Assembly: GCF_024707505.1 (NCBI RefSeq)
Contig: NZ_CP102604.1
Location: 4,092,001 to 4,156,000 of the forward strand
DNA: 64,000 nt
DNA from: Pantoea sp. SOD02
GTDB lineage: Bacteria; Pseudomonadota; Gammaproteobacteria; Enterobacterales; Enterobacteriaceae
Direction: 5' to 3'
Shown: positions 1-11,414 of the stretch, piece after piece
Layout of the letters: each line of letters begins with the position of its first letter
Position numbering within the stretch: the stretch's first letter is position 1
Position numbers and translations under genes: made by a program
Notes under the pieces: generated by a model
What the model was told of the DNA's origin: nothing
The model's input: only the letters and a program-made list of their open reading frames with translations
Databases searched by the model: none

Positions 1-538
1 ACAGAGTACTGATCCGTTTACTAGCCTCATCACTTTCGCTTGCTGAGAGATAGAGATTCACTGCGGGTACAGCGGGCGGCGTGCGGGTCAGCGCGGAGAG
101 ATAAGAGTAGGTGTGTTCAACCTGATGCTCGCCGTGAAAATCACTTTTCTGGAACGGATGATCCAGCTGCGCGTCAGCCTGAGCCGCGCCAATCACGTTC
201 CCTGCACCGGCCATTTTCGCCAATCTTAGGCTGTATTTACAGGGAACGGGATTTGCCAGAATCGTGGCATCAAAGCGCGTTTTACGCAGCGCCAGCATCA
301 CCTTTACTCGCTGCCAATACACGCCCAGCGTGGTTTCATTCTTAGCGCGATGCTTGGCTTTCTTGTAAACATAGAGGCGATCAACATGCGGATTATGGCT
401 CACCACATCCTCAGCAACTTTGTTCACCAACAGGGTAAGTTTTGCCTCGGGAAAAGCCTGTTTTATTCCTTCCAGTAGCGGCGTGGTACACACCATGTCG
501 CCAATGTTATCGCGCCTAATCACGAGAATATTTTTCAT
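1..538 (-). CDS. Glycosyltransferase family 9 (heptosyltransferase-like), partial
   Basis: The gene starts at the ATG complementary to 536-538 and runs off the left edge, so only the first 179 codons are visible. The N-terminus MKNILVIRRDNIGDMVCTTP is the typical first strand and glycine loop of GT9 enzymes, which transfer ADP-activated heptose to LPS core. A second stretch around residues 100-115 (RFDATILANP) fits the N-terminal Rossmann domain. It is divergent from the GT2 gene at 704, with a 165-bp AT-rich gap between them that should hold both promoters. The locus suggests a role in LPS core or a related surface glycan. The acceptor and the exact sugar cannot be read from this half. Confidence 0.8.
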   Translation of the reverse strand, partial: MKNILVIRRDNIGDMVCTTPLLEGIKQAFPEAKLTLLVNKVAEDVVSHNPHVDRLYVYKKAKHRAKNETTLGVYWQRVKVMLALRKTRFDATILANPVPCKYSLRLAKMAGAGNVIGAAQADAQLDHPFQKSDFHGEHQVEHTYSYLSALTRTPPAVPAVNLYLSASESDEASKRISTL

Positions 539-703
539 GCTGATGCCCAGATTGAGGAGTTCTGTCGCGTTTATCCGCGAAGACTAATTCTGAAAAAATG
601 CGGAAAATCAGATTACAAAAGGCATTTGACCATTAATGTGCAAAAAGTTCTGAATTCCTTACTAATAATTGATGTAATAAATTTGTAAATTATTAGATGA
701 ACA

Positions 704-1693
704 ATGTCGCAAAATACTCCTTTGCTCTCGGTCATTACGCCCCTATTCAATGCTGGCGTGATGTTTGAGACGTTTATGAATTCGCTGCTGGCTCAAACTC
801 TCAGCTCACTGGAAATCATTGTTGTCGATGATGGCTCCACGGACGGTTCCGGCGAACGCGCCGACGCCTATGCGCAGCAGCACCCAAATGTGCGAGTGAT
901 CCACCAGGCCAACGGCGGCGTATCGCGTGCCCGCAATGCCGGCTTAGCGGTAGCGCGCGGTAAGTACGTTTCGTTTCCAGATGCCGACGACACCATGGAT
1001 CCGGCGATGTATCAAACGCTGGTTGAGATGGCCGAACGCGACAATCTCGACGCCGCGCAGTGCAACGCAGAGTGGTTTTTCAAAGCCAGCCAGCAAGTGA
1101 AACCGCTGATTCCCCTTGATCGCCTCACCAGCACCGAAGTACTCGGCGGCCCTGAGTGGCTCAATAAGGCGCTGCAAACGCATCGCTATATGCATGTGGT
1201 TTGGCTGGGGATTTATCGTCGCGACTTGATCGAACGGCTCAAACTCTACTTTGAACCTGGCCTGCATCATCAGGACATTCCCTGGACTACTGAGTTCATG
1301 CTGAATGCCCAACGCGTGCGCTACACCGATCGGGTGCTTTACCGTTATTACATGCATGATGCCTCAATCAGTAACCGTAAACGTACTGGCCAGCGCAACG
1401 TCGAGTATCAGCGTCATTACCTGAAAATTGCGCAGTTACTGGAAGAACTCAACGCACGCTATCGCCATCAAGTGAAAATCTACCCGGCGTTTCATTATCA
1501 GATTACGCATGAGGCGCTCAGCGTCTGTCACTGTATCCGACGCGAGCCCGAAGAAAGCGCGCGCCAGGCGATGATTGCCGATCTATTCGCCACGCAAACC
1601 CATAAGCGCATGCTGCGTAATGCGCGCGGCGTACGCCAATGGTATCAACTGCTGTTGTGGCTGAGCCGGATTTACCGCTGGCGTAAGAAATAA
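704..1693 (+). CDS. Glycosyltransferase family 2, LPS-core locus
   Basis: A 329-residue GT-A fold transferase. The N-terminus has the GT2 strand LLSVITPLFNAG, the nucleotide-binding DDGSTDGS near residues 42-49 and the metal-binding DADD near residues 93-96. The C-terminal third is basic and ends in RWRKK, consistent with membrane association at the cytoplasmic face. It lies immediately upstream of waaQ in an LPS-core cluster, so an outer-core hexose transfer is likely. Donor and acceptor are not determined. The ATG at 704 follows an AT-rich leader and no better start is visible. WaaH- or WabK-type roles are possible but unproven. Confidence 0.82.
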   Translation: MSQNTPLLSVITPLFNAGVMFETFMNSLLAQTLSSLEIIVVDDGSTDGSGERADAYAQQHPNVRVIHQANGGVSRARNAGLAVARGKYVSFPDADDTMDPAMYQTLVEMAERDNLDAAQCNAEWFFKASQQVKPLIPLDRLTSTEVLGGPEWLNKALQTHRYMHVVWLGIYRRDLIERLKLYFEPGLHHQDIPWTTEFMLNAQRVRYTDRVLYRYYMHDASISNRKRTGQRNVEYQRHYLKIAQLLEELNARYRHQVKIYPAFHYQITHEALSVCHCIRREPEESARQAMIADLFATQTHKRMLRNARGVRQWYQLLLWLSRIYRWRKK

Positions 1694-1766
1694 GCGCCGC
1701 GTCTGGCTTTCACGCCTTTGGGGTTTGCCCTACAATCAGCTGACTGAATTCTGAGATCATTTGAGT

Positions 1767-2843
1767 ATGGCAAGCCCGATTCCAGACCAATTTGCACCGA
1801 AAAATATTCTGTTGATCAAGCTGCGCCATCACGGCGATATGCTGCTGACTACGCCCGCTATCAACGCTCTTCGCCAGCGCTATCCGCAGGCCAACATTGA
1901 CGTTCTGCTGTATAAAGAAACCCGTCCGATGCTGGAAGCGCATCCGGCCATTCGCCAGTTACACATCATCGATCGCAACTGGAAGAAGGAAGGCGGCTGG
2001 CAGAAGTTCCGACATGAAATGGCGCTGCTTTCAGCGGTGCGTGCTTGCCATTATGACCTTGTGATTAACCTTGCCGATCAGTGGCGCAGCGCCATTATTA
2101 CCGGATTCTCTGGCGCGCCAGTGCGCATTGGGTTTGCCTTCCGCAAACGTGATAACGCCTTATGGCGCTGGATGCACAATCAGCTGGTCAGCACGGAAGA
2201 TCATAACCAGCTGCATACGGTCGAACAGAATATGGCGGCACTGAAGCCACTGGGCATCAGTGCCGCAGGCGCAAAAGCCTCAATGCATTTTAGCGCAGCC
2301 GATCAACAGAAAGTGCAGGATGTGCTAGCGCAGCACGCGGTGAAAATGCCGTTTGTTGTGGTGCAACCCACCTCACGCTGGCTTTTCAAATGCTGGGAAG
2401 ATGAAAAAGTCGCACAGCTGATCGATGCGTTGGTCGCCGAAGGCCGCACCGTGGTGCTGACTGCGGCGCCGGACCAGAAAGAAATGGCGATGATCGCCAA
2501 TATTCAGTCGCTGTGCCATAGCCACAACGTGGTGTCGCTAGCCGGTGAATTATCCTTGCCGCAGCTGGCGGCGTTGATCGATGCGGCACAGCTGTTTATC
2601 GGTGTGGATTCTGCGCCGATGCATATGGCCGCCGCGCTGGAAACACCTTGTTTGGCGCTGTTTGGTCCTACCAAACTGCAACACTGGCGTCCATGGGGCG
2701 ATAACAACCGCGTGATTTGGGCCGGCGATTATGGTCCGCTGCCCTCGCCAGACGCCATCGATACCAACACGCAACAGCGCTATCTTTCTGCCATTCCCGT
2801 TGAGGATGTGGTAACTGCCGCCCGGAGTTTTTTGCATGAGTAA
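1767..2843 (+). CDS. waaQ: Lipopolysaccharide heptosyltransferase III (WaaQ-like)
   Basis: GT9 enzyme of about 358 residues that would add the branching third heptose to heptose II of the inner core, using ADP-heptose at the inner membrane. The N-terminus KNILLIKLRHHGDMLLTTPA and the later GVDSAPMHMAAAL and FGPT motifs (after residue 270) are characteristic of ADP-heptose transferases of the WaaQ type. The reading frame is also open from a TTG at 1761, but ATG 1767 gives the more conventional start; the Shine-Dalgarno signal is weak for both. The 3' end overlaps the next gene by 8 bp, indicating translational coupling. The order waaQ-wabG-waaA-waaE-coaD resembles the Klebsiella/Serratia core locus. 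Confidence 0.87.
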   Translation: MASPIPDQFAPKNILLIKLRHHGDMLLTTPAINALRQRYPQANIDVLLYKETRPMLEAHPAIRQLHIIDRNWKKEGGWQKFRHEMALLSAVRACHYDLVINLADQWRSAIITGFSGAPVRIGFAFRKRDNALWRWMHNQLVSTEDHNQLHTVEQNMAALKPLGISAAGAKASMHFSAADQQKVQDVLAQHAVKMPFVVVQPTSRWLFKCWEDEKVAQLIDALVAEGRTVVLTAAPDQKEMAMIANIQSLCHSHNVVSLAGELSLPQLAALIDAAQLFIGVDSAPMHMAAALETPCLALFGPTKLQHWRPWGDNNRVIWAGDYGPLPSPDAIDTNTQQRYLSAIPVEDVVTAARSFLHE

Positions 2844-3969
2844 GTTACGCCTGGCGATCGTCCGGCAGAAATACCGCCCAGACGGCGGCGCAGAACGTTT
2901 TATTTCGCGGACGCTGGAAGCGCTGGATAGCGAGCAGCTCGATCTCAATATCATCACCCGCAGCTGGCAGGGCACGCCGAATCCGGCCTGGCATCTGCAC
3001 ATCTGCAATCCAGCAAAATTCGGTCGCATTTCGCGCGAGCGCGGTTTTGCGCGTGCCGCACGTGAATGTTGGGAACGCGAGAAGTTCGATATTGTGCAGA
3101 GCCACGAACGCATCGCCGGTTGCGATATCTTTCGTGCCGGCGATGGCGTGCACCGCGTTTGGCTGGAGCAGCGCGCGCGCATCGTGTCGCCGTGGCAGCG
3201 CTTAAGTGCCCGCCTCAGCCCTTATCATCGTTATGTGTTGCTGGCGGAAGCCGAAATGTTCAACGCGCCGTCGTTGAAAGCGGTGATCTGTAATTCAGAG
3301 ATGGTGAAGCAGGATATTTTGCGGCACTTCACGCTTGATGCCAGCAAGATCCATGTTATTCACAACGCCATTGATAACCAACGCTTCCAGCCAGCCAGCG
3401 AAGCGCTGCGCCATGCAGCACGCCAGCAGCTCAAACTGCCGCAAGATGCCACGGTAATGATTTACGTAGGTTCGGGCTTTGAGCGCAAAGGGCTGAAAGC
3501 GGCAATTGAAGCGGTGGCTAAGAGCGATCGTTATCTGGTGGTGGTCGGCCAGGATAAGCAACTGTCGCGCTATCAGCAGTTGGCAAACCAGCTAAATTGC
3601 CTCGACCGCTTACGCTTTGTTGGCGTGCAGCAGGACGTGCAACCGTTCTACCATGCAGCCGATGCGCTGCTGCTGCCCACGCTTTATGATCCCTTCCCGA
3701 ATGTGGTGCTGGAAGCGATGGCCTGTGGTTTGGCGGTGATCACCAGCACCGGCTGCGGCGGCGCGGAGTTTATCACTGCAGGCCAGGAAGGTTTTGTCTG
3801 CGATGCATTAGATATCAAAGCGTTAAACGAAGCCGTAAAAGCAACACCGGCGCTTTCACACAATTCTGCCATGGGCGAAGCCGCACGTCGCAGCATTGAA
3901 CCATATGGCCCGCAGCGGCTGGCGCAAGCGCTGACCTCGCTGTATCAGCAAGTGCTGCAGACCCGCTGA
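2836..3969 (+). CDS. wabG: GT4 glycosyltransferase, WabG-like LPS core galacturonosyltransferase
   Basis: A 377-residue GT-B enzyme. The N-terminus LRLAIVRQKYRPDGGAERFI and the segment SHERIAGCDIFRAGDGVHR (near residues 92-110) recall Klebsiella WabG, which adds galacturonic acid to heptose II, rather than E. coli WaaG. The C-terminal domain has IYVGSGFERKGL and the GT4 donor-binding segment PFPNVVLEAMACGLAVI. It is coupled to waaQ by an 8-bp overlap and followed by waaA, the same neighbours as wabG in Klebsiella. If the call is right, the core carries negative charge from uronic acid instead of relying on WaaP-type phosphates; that is inference. A WaaG-type glucosyltransferase remains the alternative. 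Confidence 0.72.
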   Translation: MSKLRLAIVRQKYRPDGGAERFISRTLEALDSEQLDLNIITRSWQGTPNPAWHLHICNPAKFGRISRERGFARAARECWEREKFDIVQSHERIAGCDIFRAGDGVHRVWLEQRARIVSPWQRLSARLSPYHRYVLLAEAEMFNAPSLKAVICNSEMVKQDILRHFTLDASKIHVIHNAIDNQRFQPASEALRHAARQQLKLPQDATVMIYVGSGFERKGLKAAIEAVAKSDRYLVVVGQDKQLSRYQQLANQLNCLDRLRFVGVQQDVQPFYHAADALLLPTLYDPFPNVVLEAMACGLAVITSTGCGGAEFITAGQEGFVCDALDIKALNEAVKATPALSHNSAMGEAARRSIEPYGPQRLAQALTSLYQQVLQTR

Positions 3970-4054
3970 CGAAGTGGTATGAGCAGGCGGTTAATTTCTG
4001 ATAACATGCCGCCTTTCCTCTGTTTTTTGACGCGATTCTGTCGTAACGGTAACT

Positions 4055-5329
4055 ATGACGACTCTATACACAGCCTTGCTCTATCTGATTCAGCCACTAA
4101 TCTGGCTGCGCCTGTGGCTGCGCGGTCGAAAAGCACCGGCCTATCGTAAACGTTGGGCAGAACGCTACGGCTATTGCACTGGAAAAGTGCTGCCGCATGG
4201 CATTGTGTTGCACTCGGTTTCCGTCGGCGAGACGCTGGCGGCAGTGCCGCTGGTGCGCGCGCTGCGTCACCGCTATCCGACGCTACCGATTACCGTCACC
4301 ACCATGACGCCGACCGGCTCCGAACGTGCGCAGTCAGCGTTTGGCAAAGATGTGCACCACGTTTACCTGCCGTACGATCTGCCAGGTTCCATCAACCGTT
4401 TCCTTGATACCGTCGATCCACGCCTGGTGATCATCATGGAAACCGAGCTGTGGCCAAACATTATTCGTATTCTTCATCAGCGCAAGATTCCGCTGGTGAT
4501 TGCCAACGCACGCCTGTCTGAGCGCTCGGCCAAAGGCTACAAAAAGCTCGGCGGCTTTATGCGTGACTTGCTGCAGCGCATCACGCTGATTGCCGCGCAA
4601 AACGCCGAAGATGGCGACCGTTTCCTCAGCCTTGGCCTGAAGCGTTCGCATCTCACCGTTACCGGCAGCCTCAAATTTGATATTTCCGTGACGCCAGAGC
4701 TGGCGGCAAAAGCGGTCACGCTGCGTCGTCAGTGGGCATCGCGTCGTCCGGTGTGGATCGCCACCAGCACCCACGAAGGCGAAGAAGCGATTGTGCTCGA
4801 TGCACATCGTCGCCTGCTGCAACAGTTCCCCGATCTGTTGCTGATTTTGGTGCCACGCCATCCGGAACGTTTCAAAGATGCCTGCGACCTGACGCAAAAA
4901 CGTGGCTTCAGCTTTACCCTGCGCAGCAGCGGCGAAATTCCTTCAAGCTCCACGCAAGTGGTGATTGGCGACACCATGGGCGAGTTGATGATGCTGTACG
5001 GCATCGCCGATCTCGCTTTTGTGGGCGGCAGCCTGGTCGAGCGCGGCGGTCACAATCCGCTGGAACCGGCAGCACATGCCATTCCGGTGTTGATGGGCCC
5101 GCATATCTGGAACTTCAAAGATATCTGCGCCAAGCTGCAGCAAGCCGAAGGGCTGATTACCGTCACTGACGTGGTATCACTGCAGAAGGAGGTCGCCAAT
5201 CTGCTGCAGGATGACGATTACCGCCGCTATTACGGCCGCCATGCTGTGGAAGTGCTGCATCAAAATCAGGGCGCATTACAGCGTCTGCTACAGTTACTCG
5301 AACCTCACTTACCGCCGCGAGCTCACTAA
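4055..5329 (+). CDS. waaA: 3-deoxy-D-manno-octulosonic acid (Kdo) transferase
   Basis: Bifunctional Kdo transferase that attaches two Kdo residues from CMP-Kdo to lipid IVA at the cytoplasmic face of the inner membrane. The 424-residue length equals the usual 425. The N-terminal hydrophobic anchor (LLYLIQPLIWLRLWL) is followed by the basic KRWAERYGY, then HSVSVGETLAAVPLV with the conserved glutamate base, and MTPTGSERA. The C-terminal donor site contains FVGGSLVERGGHNPLEPAA near residues 325-345. It begins 85 bp after wabG and is separated from waaE by 3 bp, so the two probably share a transcript. An essential gene in nearly all enterobacteria. Confidence 0.96.
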   Translation: MTTLYTALLYLIQPLIWLRLWLRGRKAPAYRKRWAERYGYCTGKVLPHGIVLHSVSVGETLAAVPLVRALRHRYPTLPITVTTMTPTGSERAQSAFGKDVHHVYLPYDLPGSINRFLDTVDPRLVIIMETELWPNIIRILHQRKIPLVIANARLSERSAKGYKKLGGFMRDLLQRITLIAAQNAEDGDRFLSLGLKRSHLTVTGSLKFDISVTPELAAKAVTLRRQWASRRPVWIATSTHEGEEAIVLDAHRRLLQQFPDLLLILVPRHPERFKDACDLTQKRGFSFTLRSSGEIPSSSTQVVIGDTMGELMMLYGIADLAFVGGSLVERGGHNPLEPAAHAIPVLMGPHIWNFKDICAKLQQAEGLITVTDVVSLQKEVANLLQDDDYRRYYGRHAVEVLHQNQGALQRLLQLLEPHLPPRAH

Positions 5330-5332
5330 TTC

Positions 5333-6591
<1,259 letters not shown>

Positions 6592-6592
6592 C

Positions 6593-7402
6593 TCAATGCT
6601 GGCAGCGTGGACACCAGAAGGTGCTGCGCTGGCCATGCTTGCCGCTGACAATCGGCGTACCGCAGGCGCGGCAAGGTTCACCGGCGCGACCATAAACCTG
6701 CAGCTCTTGCGCAAAGTAGCCAGGTTTACCGTCAGTTTGCAGAAAATCACGCAGCGTGGTGCCGCCCTGCTCAATCGAGCGTAGTAACACCGCTTTGATG
6801 GTATTGACCAGCAGTTCCGCCTCTTCCTGACTCAAACTCATCGCCGAACGATCGGGCAAGATCCCGGCGGTAAACAGCGATTCGCTGGCGTAGATATTCC
6901 CGACGCCTACCACCACTTTGTTATCCATCAGCCACTGTTTAATCACGGTGCGTTTGCCGCGTGACTTTTCAAACAGATAAGCGCCATCAAATTCGTTGCT
7001 GAGCGGTTCCGGACCGAGATGCGCCAGCACGCTGCTGCCTGCGAGGTCATTGCTCCACAGCCAGGCGCCAAAGCGACGTGGATCGGTGTAGCGCAGCACT
7101 TTGCCGTTGCTCATCACCAAATCGACGTGGTCATGTTTAGCGGCCGGTTGTTCGCCGGGAAGCACACGCAGGCTGCCGGACATGCCGAGGTGAATGATGA
7201 TCCAGCCATGCGGCAGTTCGAGCAGCAGATATTTAGCGCGACGCTGCACGCTCAATACCGGTTGATCGCTCAGCGCGTGGATTTCATGCGAGACCGGCCA
7301 GCGCAAACGTGGATTGCGCACCACTGCATGCAGAATCGTGGCACCCACCATATGGGGTTCGATACCGCGACGACTGGTTTCTACCTCAGGTAATTCAGGC
7401 AT
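6593..7402 (-). CDS. mutM: Formamidopyrimidine-DNA glycosylase (MutM/Fpg)
   Basis: Base-excision repair enzyme that removes 8-oxoguanine and ring-opened purines and then cleaves the abasic site. The mature N-terminal proline nucleophile and its glutamate are seen in [13 protein letters not shown]. The helix-two-turn-helix region lies near residues 150-215, and the C-terminal zinc finger CRACG...CPRCQH (last about 27 residues) contacts DNA. Its 269 residues equal the E. coli length. It is downstream of rpmBG on the same strand but behind a strong terminator hairpin at 7429-7456, so it may be partly uncoupled from the ribosomal-protein operon. Confidence 0.97.
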   Translation of the reverse strand: MPELPEVETSRRGIEPHMVGATILHAVVRNPRLRWPVSHEIHALSDQPVLSVQRRAKYLLLELPHGWIIIHLGMSGSLRVLPGEQPAAKHDHVDLVMSNGKVLRYTDPRRFGAWLWSNDLAGSSVLAHLGPEPLSNEFDGAYLFEKSRGKRTVIKQWLMDNKVVVGVGNIYASESLFTAGILPDRSAMSLSQEEAELLVNTIKAVLLRSIEQGGTTLRDFLQTDGKPGYFAQELQVYGRAGEPCRACGTPIVSGKHGQRSTFWCPRCQH

Positions 7403-7428
7403 CTCATCTCCTCAACGAATCGCAGAAA

Positions 7429-7456
7429 CAAAAAACCCGGCCGAAGCCGGGTTTTT
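7429..7456 (-). terminator. Intrinsic terminator after rpmG
   Basis: A GC-rich stem AACCCGG / CCGGGTT with a short loop and A/T runs on both sides, lying between rpmG and mutM. On the minus strand it ends in a U-run, so it can terminate the rpmB-rpmG transcript. Confidence 0.8.
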
Positions 7457-7471
7457 CACAGAACACTAAAA

Positions 7472-7642
<171 letters not shown>

Positions 7643-7650
7643 TCAGTTCC

Positions 7651-7908
<258 letters not shown>

Positions 7909-8130
7909 TCAGCTCGAGCTTTAAAAACTAGGTTTTGGCCGCCTCGTCAGGCCTTAGCCCGCCCAGGCGAGTTCCATGTGAACCCGCTAAGCTGGCCCAA
8001 ACGCCAAACCCGAGATTCTCAAAGGTGGCGTAGTATACGCCGCTCAGCCCGAGTGCTCAAGTCCCGAACAGATAAAGATCCCTCTGGATCGCGCAAAAAT
8101 GCCTCATTTCTGTTCAGTTGAATCGATGAA

Positions 8131-8787
8131 TTACAACCAACCGCGCTCGGCGAAAGAGGTAAACTCGCCGTGACCGATCACCAAATGATCAAGTAAACGG
8201 ATATTGAGCAGCGCGCAGGCTTGTCCTACTTTTCCGGTAATCTCGCGATCGGCTCGGCTGGGTTCAGCGATGCCTGACGGGTGATTGTGCGCCAGAATCA
8301 CCGCTGCCGCGTTGAGTTTCAGCGCTTCGCGCACGATTTCGCGCGGATGAACTTCCACGCTGGCAATCGAGCCGGAAAACATCTTCTGCGCCTGCAACAC
8401 TCGGTGCTGGTTATCAAGGAACAGCGCCATAAACACTTCGCGCTCCTGATGCGCCAGCACGCTTTGCAGGTAATGGCGTGTCACCTGTGGATTCTCCATC
8501 ACGTTCTCCCGCGCCAGTTGGCTGGCAAAAAACCGTCTTCCCAATTCGGCTATGGCATACAGCTGCGTCATTTTGGCGCTGCCCACACCTTTAATCTGCC
8601 CGAGCTCCTCTTTGCTGGCCGTCATAATGCGATAGAGCGAACCAAACTCGTTCAGCATCTGATGTGCCAACAGCAGCACGCTGGTGCCGCTGATGCCGGT
8701 GCGCAAAAAAATCGCCAGCAGCTCAGCATCACTCAGCACTTCTGCGCCCATTAACATCAGTTTTTCCCGTGGTGCCAGTTCCGTCAT
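8131..8787 (-). CDS. radC: RadC/JAB family DNA repair-associated protein
   Basis: A 218-residue protein with an N-terminal helix-hairpin-helix region ([11 protein letters not shown]) and a C-terminal JAB/MPN metalloprotease-like fold carrying VEVHPREI and the metal motif AHNHPSG, ending in ERGW as in E. coli RadC/YicR. The frame is open upstream to 8850, but ATG 8787 is preceded by a strong GGAGGAG site and matches homologues starting just before the PREK motif. Metal-binding residues are intact. The historic radiation-repair function is doubtful in E. coli. It is divergent from coaBC. Confidence 0.93.
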   Translation of the reverse strand: MTELAPREKLMLMGAEVLSDAELLAIFLRTGISGTSVLLLAHQMLNEFGSLYRIMTASKEELGQIKGVGSAKMTQLYAIAELGRRFFASQLARENVMENPQVTRHYLQSVLAHQEREVFMALFLDNQHRVLQAQKMFSGSIASVEVHPREIVREALKLNAAAVILAHNHPSGIAEPSRADREITGKVGQACALLNIRLLDHLVIGHGEFTSFAERGWL

Positions 8788-8972
8788 GACCTTCTCCTCC
8801 CTGCGTTGCGGCGATTCTGCGCGTCCACCACATTCAGCGCCAGCACGCATTGAACGATTTCAGAGCCGGCTCGCAAAGGCCGCAGGCAGTGAAAAGGCGC
8901 GTTGCGGATTTTGTGATAAAGTTGCCTGCATCTGCCGCCCCTGACGCGGCAATCTGCTTTGAGGCGAACAAC

Positions 8973-10193
8973 ATGACGGGATTAGCCGGAAAGAAAATTC
9001 TGCTGGGCGTGAGCGGCGGCATCGCTGCGTATAAAGCGCCGGAGCTGGTGCGTCGGCTGCGCGATCGCGGCGCTGATGTGCGCGTAATGATGACCGAAGC
9101 GGCCAAAGCTTTTATTACCCCGCTGAGCCTGCAGGCGGTTTCCGGTTATCCGGTATTTGATGATTTGCTCGACCCGGCGGCGGAAGCGGCGATGGGCCAT
9201 ATTGAATTGGCAAAATGGGCCGATTTGATTGTGCTGGCGCCGGCAACAGCCGATCTGATTGCTCGCGTGACTGCGGGTATGGCGAATGATTTGGTCACCA
9301 CCGCGTGCCTGGCAACCGCAGCGCCCGTTGCCATCGTCCCGGCCATGAATCAGCAGATGTACCGCGCGGCGATCACGCAAGAGAACCTGCAACGTCTACA
9401 TCAGCGCGGCGTGCTGATTTGGGGGCCAGACAGCGGTAGTCAGGCGTGCGGCGATATTGGTCCGGGCCGCATGCTCGATCCACTGGCGATTGTGGCGCAC
9501 GCGCTGGAGTGGGCTGCGCCCGTCAACGATCTGCAACATCTCAACATTATGATCACCGCCGGTCCAACACGCGAAGCGCTGGACCCGGTGCGTTACATCA
9601 GCAATCACAGCTCGGGCAAGATGGGCTTTGCGATTGCGGCTGCGGCAGCAAAACGCGGTGCGAAGGTGACGCTGGTTGCCGGTCCGGTGGCGCTGCCAAC
9701 GCCAACCGGCGTGCAACGCGTGGACGTCGACAGCGCGCTGGAGATGGAAGCGGCGGTGATGGCGCAAATCCAGCAACAACATATTTTCATTGCCAGCGCA
9801 GCCGTGGCAGACTACCGGGCGGCTAACATTGCCGCAGAGAAAATCAAAAAACAGGGTGGCGACGATAGCGTCACGCTGCAGTTGGTGAAGAACCCCGATA
9901 TTGTCGCAGGCGTGGCAGCGCTGCAGAAAAATCGCCCTTACGTTGTGGGATTTGCTGCCGAAACCCAGAATGTGGAAGAATACGCGCGGCAAAAACGGGT
10001 GCGAAAAAACCTGGATCTGATTTGTGCCAACGATGTGGCGCAGGCGGGTCAGGGCTTCAATAGCGACACCAATGCTCTTCACCTTTTTTGGCAGGAAGGA
10101 GAAAAAGTCTTACCGCTCAGTGATAAGACGCTCCTTGGCCAACAATTAATAGACGAGATTGTCAGCCGTTATGATGAAAAAAATCGACGTTAA
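8973..10193 (+). CDS. coaBC: Bifunctional phosphopantothenoylcysteine decarboxylase / phosphopantothenate-cysteine ligase
   Basis: Two steps of coenzyme A synthesis: the C-terminal CoaB domain joins cysteine to phosphopantothenate using CTP, and the N-terminal FMN-containing CoaC domain decarboxylates the product. The start at 8973 ([20 protein letters not shown]) gives 406 residues, exactly the E. coli length; upstream in-frame codons back to 8850 are non-conserved. CoaC shows the flavin-binding [11 protein letters not shown] and PAMNQQMY motifs. CoaB begins near residue 190 with [14 protein letters not shown] and has the KIKK nucleotide loop. It overlaps dut by 23 bp. Confidence 0.96.
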   Translation: MTGLAGKKILLGVSGGIAAYKAPELVRRLRDRGADVRVMMTEAAKAFITPLSLQAVSGYPVFDDLLDPAAEAAMGHIELAKWADLIVLAPATADLIARVTAGMANDLVTTACLATAAPVAIVPAMNQQMYRAAITQENLQRLHQRGVLIWGPDSGSQACGDIGPGRMLDPLAIVAHALEWAAPVNDLQHLNIMITAGPTREALDPVRYISNHSSGKMGFAIAAAAAKRGAKVTLVAGPVALPTPTGVQRVDVDSALEMEAAVMAQIQQQHIFIASAAVADYRAANIAAEKIKKQGGDDSVTLQLVKNPDIVAGVAALQKNRPYVVGFAAETQNVEEYARQKRVRKNLDLICANDVAQAGQGFNSDTNALHLFWQEGEKVLPLSDKTLLGQQLIDEIVSRYDEKNRR

Positions 10194-10629
10194 AATTCTT
10201 GATGCACGTGTGGGCAACGAATTCCCGCTGCCGACTTATGCAACCTCTGGTTCCGCAGGTCTCGATTTACGCGCCTGCCTGGATAATGCACTGGAAATCG
10301 CACCGGGCATGACCACGCTGGTTCCAACCGGTCTGGCGATTCACATTGGCGATCCAGGTCTGGCAGCCGTGATTCTGCCGCGCTCCGGCCTTGGCCATAA
10401 ACATGGCATCGTGCTGGGCAACCTGGTCGGTTTGATCGACTCCGATTATCAGGGCCAATTGATGGTTTCCGTCTGGAACCGTGGCCAGGACAGCTTCACG
10501 CTGCAGCCAGGTGACCGTTTGGCACAGCTGGTCTTCGTGCCGGTCGTGCAGGCCGAATTTAACCTGGTGGAAGATTTTGACACCAGCGATCGCGGCGCAG
10601 GCGGCTTCGGTCACTCAGGCCGTCAGTAA
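10171..10629 (+). CDS. dut: Deoxyuridine 5'-triphosphate nucleotidohydrolase
   Basis: Trimeric dUTPase that hydrolyses dUTP to dUMP and pyrophosphate, which keeps uracil out of DNA and feeds dTMP synthesis. All five motifs are present: [35 protein letters not shown] and the C-terminal [12 protein letters not shown] lid. Starting at the ATG at 10171 gives 152 residues as in E. coli. The start lies inside the end of coaBC, as in other enterobacteria. Confidence 0.97.
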   Translation: MMKKIDVKILDARVGNEFPLPTYATSGSAGLDLRACLDNALEIAPGMTTLVPTGLAIHIGDPGLAAVILPRSGLGHKHGIVLGNLVGLIDSDYQGQLMVSVWNRGQDSFTLQPGDRLAQLVFVPVVQAEFNLVEDFDTSDRGAGGFGHSGRQ

Positions 10630-10699
10630 CACGCGACACTTTTCGCTAAGCCATCTTTTTATTTCTTGTCGCCACAGGCCGCTATGTCTGTGGCAGATG

Positions 10700-10720
10700 A
10701 GGCAGTATTGCCTGTTTTTG
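10700..10720 (+). terminator. Probable terminator downstream of dut
   Basis: Short stem AGGCA / TGCCT with a GTAT loop followed by TTTTT-like sequence, 70 bp past the dut stop and before slmA. A second hairpin (CCACAG / CTGTGG) lies just upstream at about 10672-10693. Confidence 0.55.
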
Positions 10721-10745
10721 GTGAATTTCAGGGGTGTTGAAGGTC

Positions 10746-11342
10746 ATGGCAGAAAAAAAAGTCGCGAAACGGAATCGTCGCGAAGAGATTTTGCAGGCGC
10801 TGGCGCAAATGCTGGAGTCGGGCGATGGCAGTCAGCGCATCACCACCGCGAAGCTGGCCGCTAATGTCGGCGTGTCGGAAGCGGCGCTTTATCGCCACTT
10901 TCCCAGCAAAACGCGCATGTTTGACAGCCTGATCGAGTTTATTGAAGACAGTCTGATTACCCGCATCAATCTGATCCTAAAAGATGAAAAAGAGACACTG
11001 ACGCGACTGCGTTTAATCGTGCAGCTGATTCTGGGATTTGGTGAGCGTAATCCGGGGCTGACGCGTATTTTGACCGGCCACGCGCTGATGTTTGAACAGG
11101 ATCGCCTGCAAGGGCGTATCAACCAGCTGTTCGAACGTATTGAAGTGCAGCTGCGTCAGGTGATGCGCGAGAAGAAAATGCGTGATGGTGAAGGTTTCCA
11201 GAACGACGAAACGCTGCTGGCGAGCCAGTTGCTGGCGTTTTGTGAAGGGCTGTTGTCGCGCTATGTGCGCTCGGAGTTTCGTTTTCGTCCGACCGTGGAT
11301 TTCGATAGCCGCTGGCCGCTGATGGCTGCGCAGTTGGTTTAA
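10746..11342 (+). CDS. slmA: Nucleoid occlusion factor SlmA
   Basis: TetR-type DNA-binding protein that, when bound to SBS sites on the chromosome, disassembles FtsZ polymers and so prevents septation over the nucleoid. The start [17 protein letters not shown] at 10746 gives the canonical 198 residues. The helix-turn-helix is near residues 28-55 ([20 protein letters not shown]) and the C-terminal FtsZ-binding/dimerisation domain is complete. The position between dut and pyrE is conserved in enterobacteria. Confidence 0.97.
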   Translation: MAEKKVAKRNRREEILQALAQMLESGDGSQRITTAKLAANVGVSEAALYRHFPSKTRMFDSLIEFIEDSLITRINLILKDEKETLTRLRLIVQLILGFGERNPGLTRILTGHALMFEQDRLQGRINQLFERIEVQLRQVMREKKMRDGEGFQNDETLLASQLLAFCEGLLSRYVRSEFRFRPTVDFDSRWPLMAAQLV

Positions 11343-11349
11343 AAGACCA

Positions 11350-11400
11350 GGTCGGCATAAATGCCGACCCTACGTCGTAGGGTTGCCATTCATGGCAACC
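11350..11400. repeat. Paired REP-like hairpin repeat (REPIN-like)
   Basis: Two hairpins sit head to head: GGTCGGCAT / ATGCCGACC (11350-11369) and GGTTGCCAT / ATGGCAACC (11381-11400), joined by the palindrome CCCTACG-T-CGTAGGG. Single hairpins of the same family occur at 42726-42750 and 60169-60188. The element lies between convergent slmA and pyrE and may also act as a bidirectional terminator. Confidence 0.8.
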
Positions 11401-11414
11401 TCATTACCGAATAA

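Noticed and set aside
40..345. 101-codon plus-strand frame at the left edge
   Set aside because: It lies antisense to the clearly recognisable GT9 gene.
2550..3182. 210-codon minus-strand frame across waaQ/wabG
   Set aside because: Antisense to two conserved glycosyltransferase genes; composition typical of a frame shadow.
2836..3969. E. coli-type WaaG call
   Set aside because: The N-terminal RQKYRPDGGAERFI and SHERIAGCD segments and the gene order fit WabG better; WaaG kept only as an alternative.
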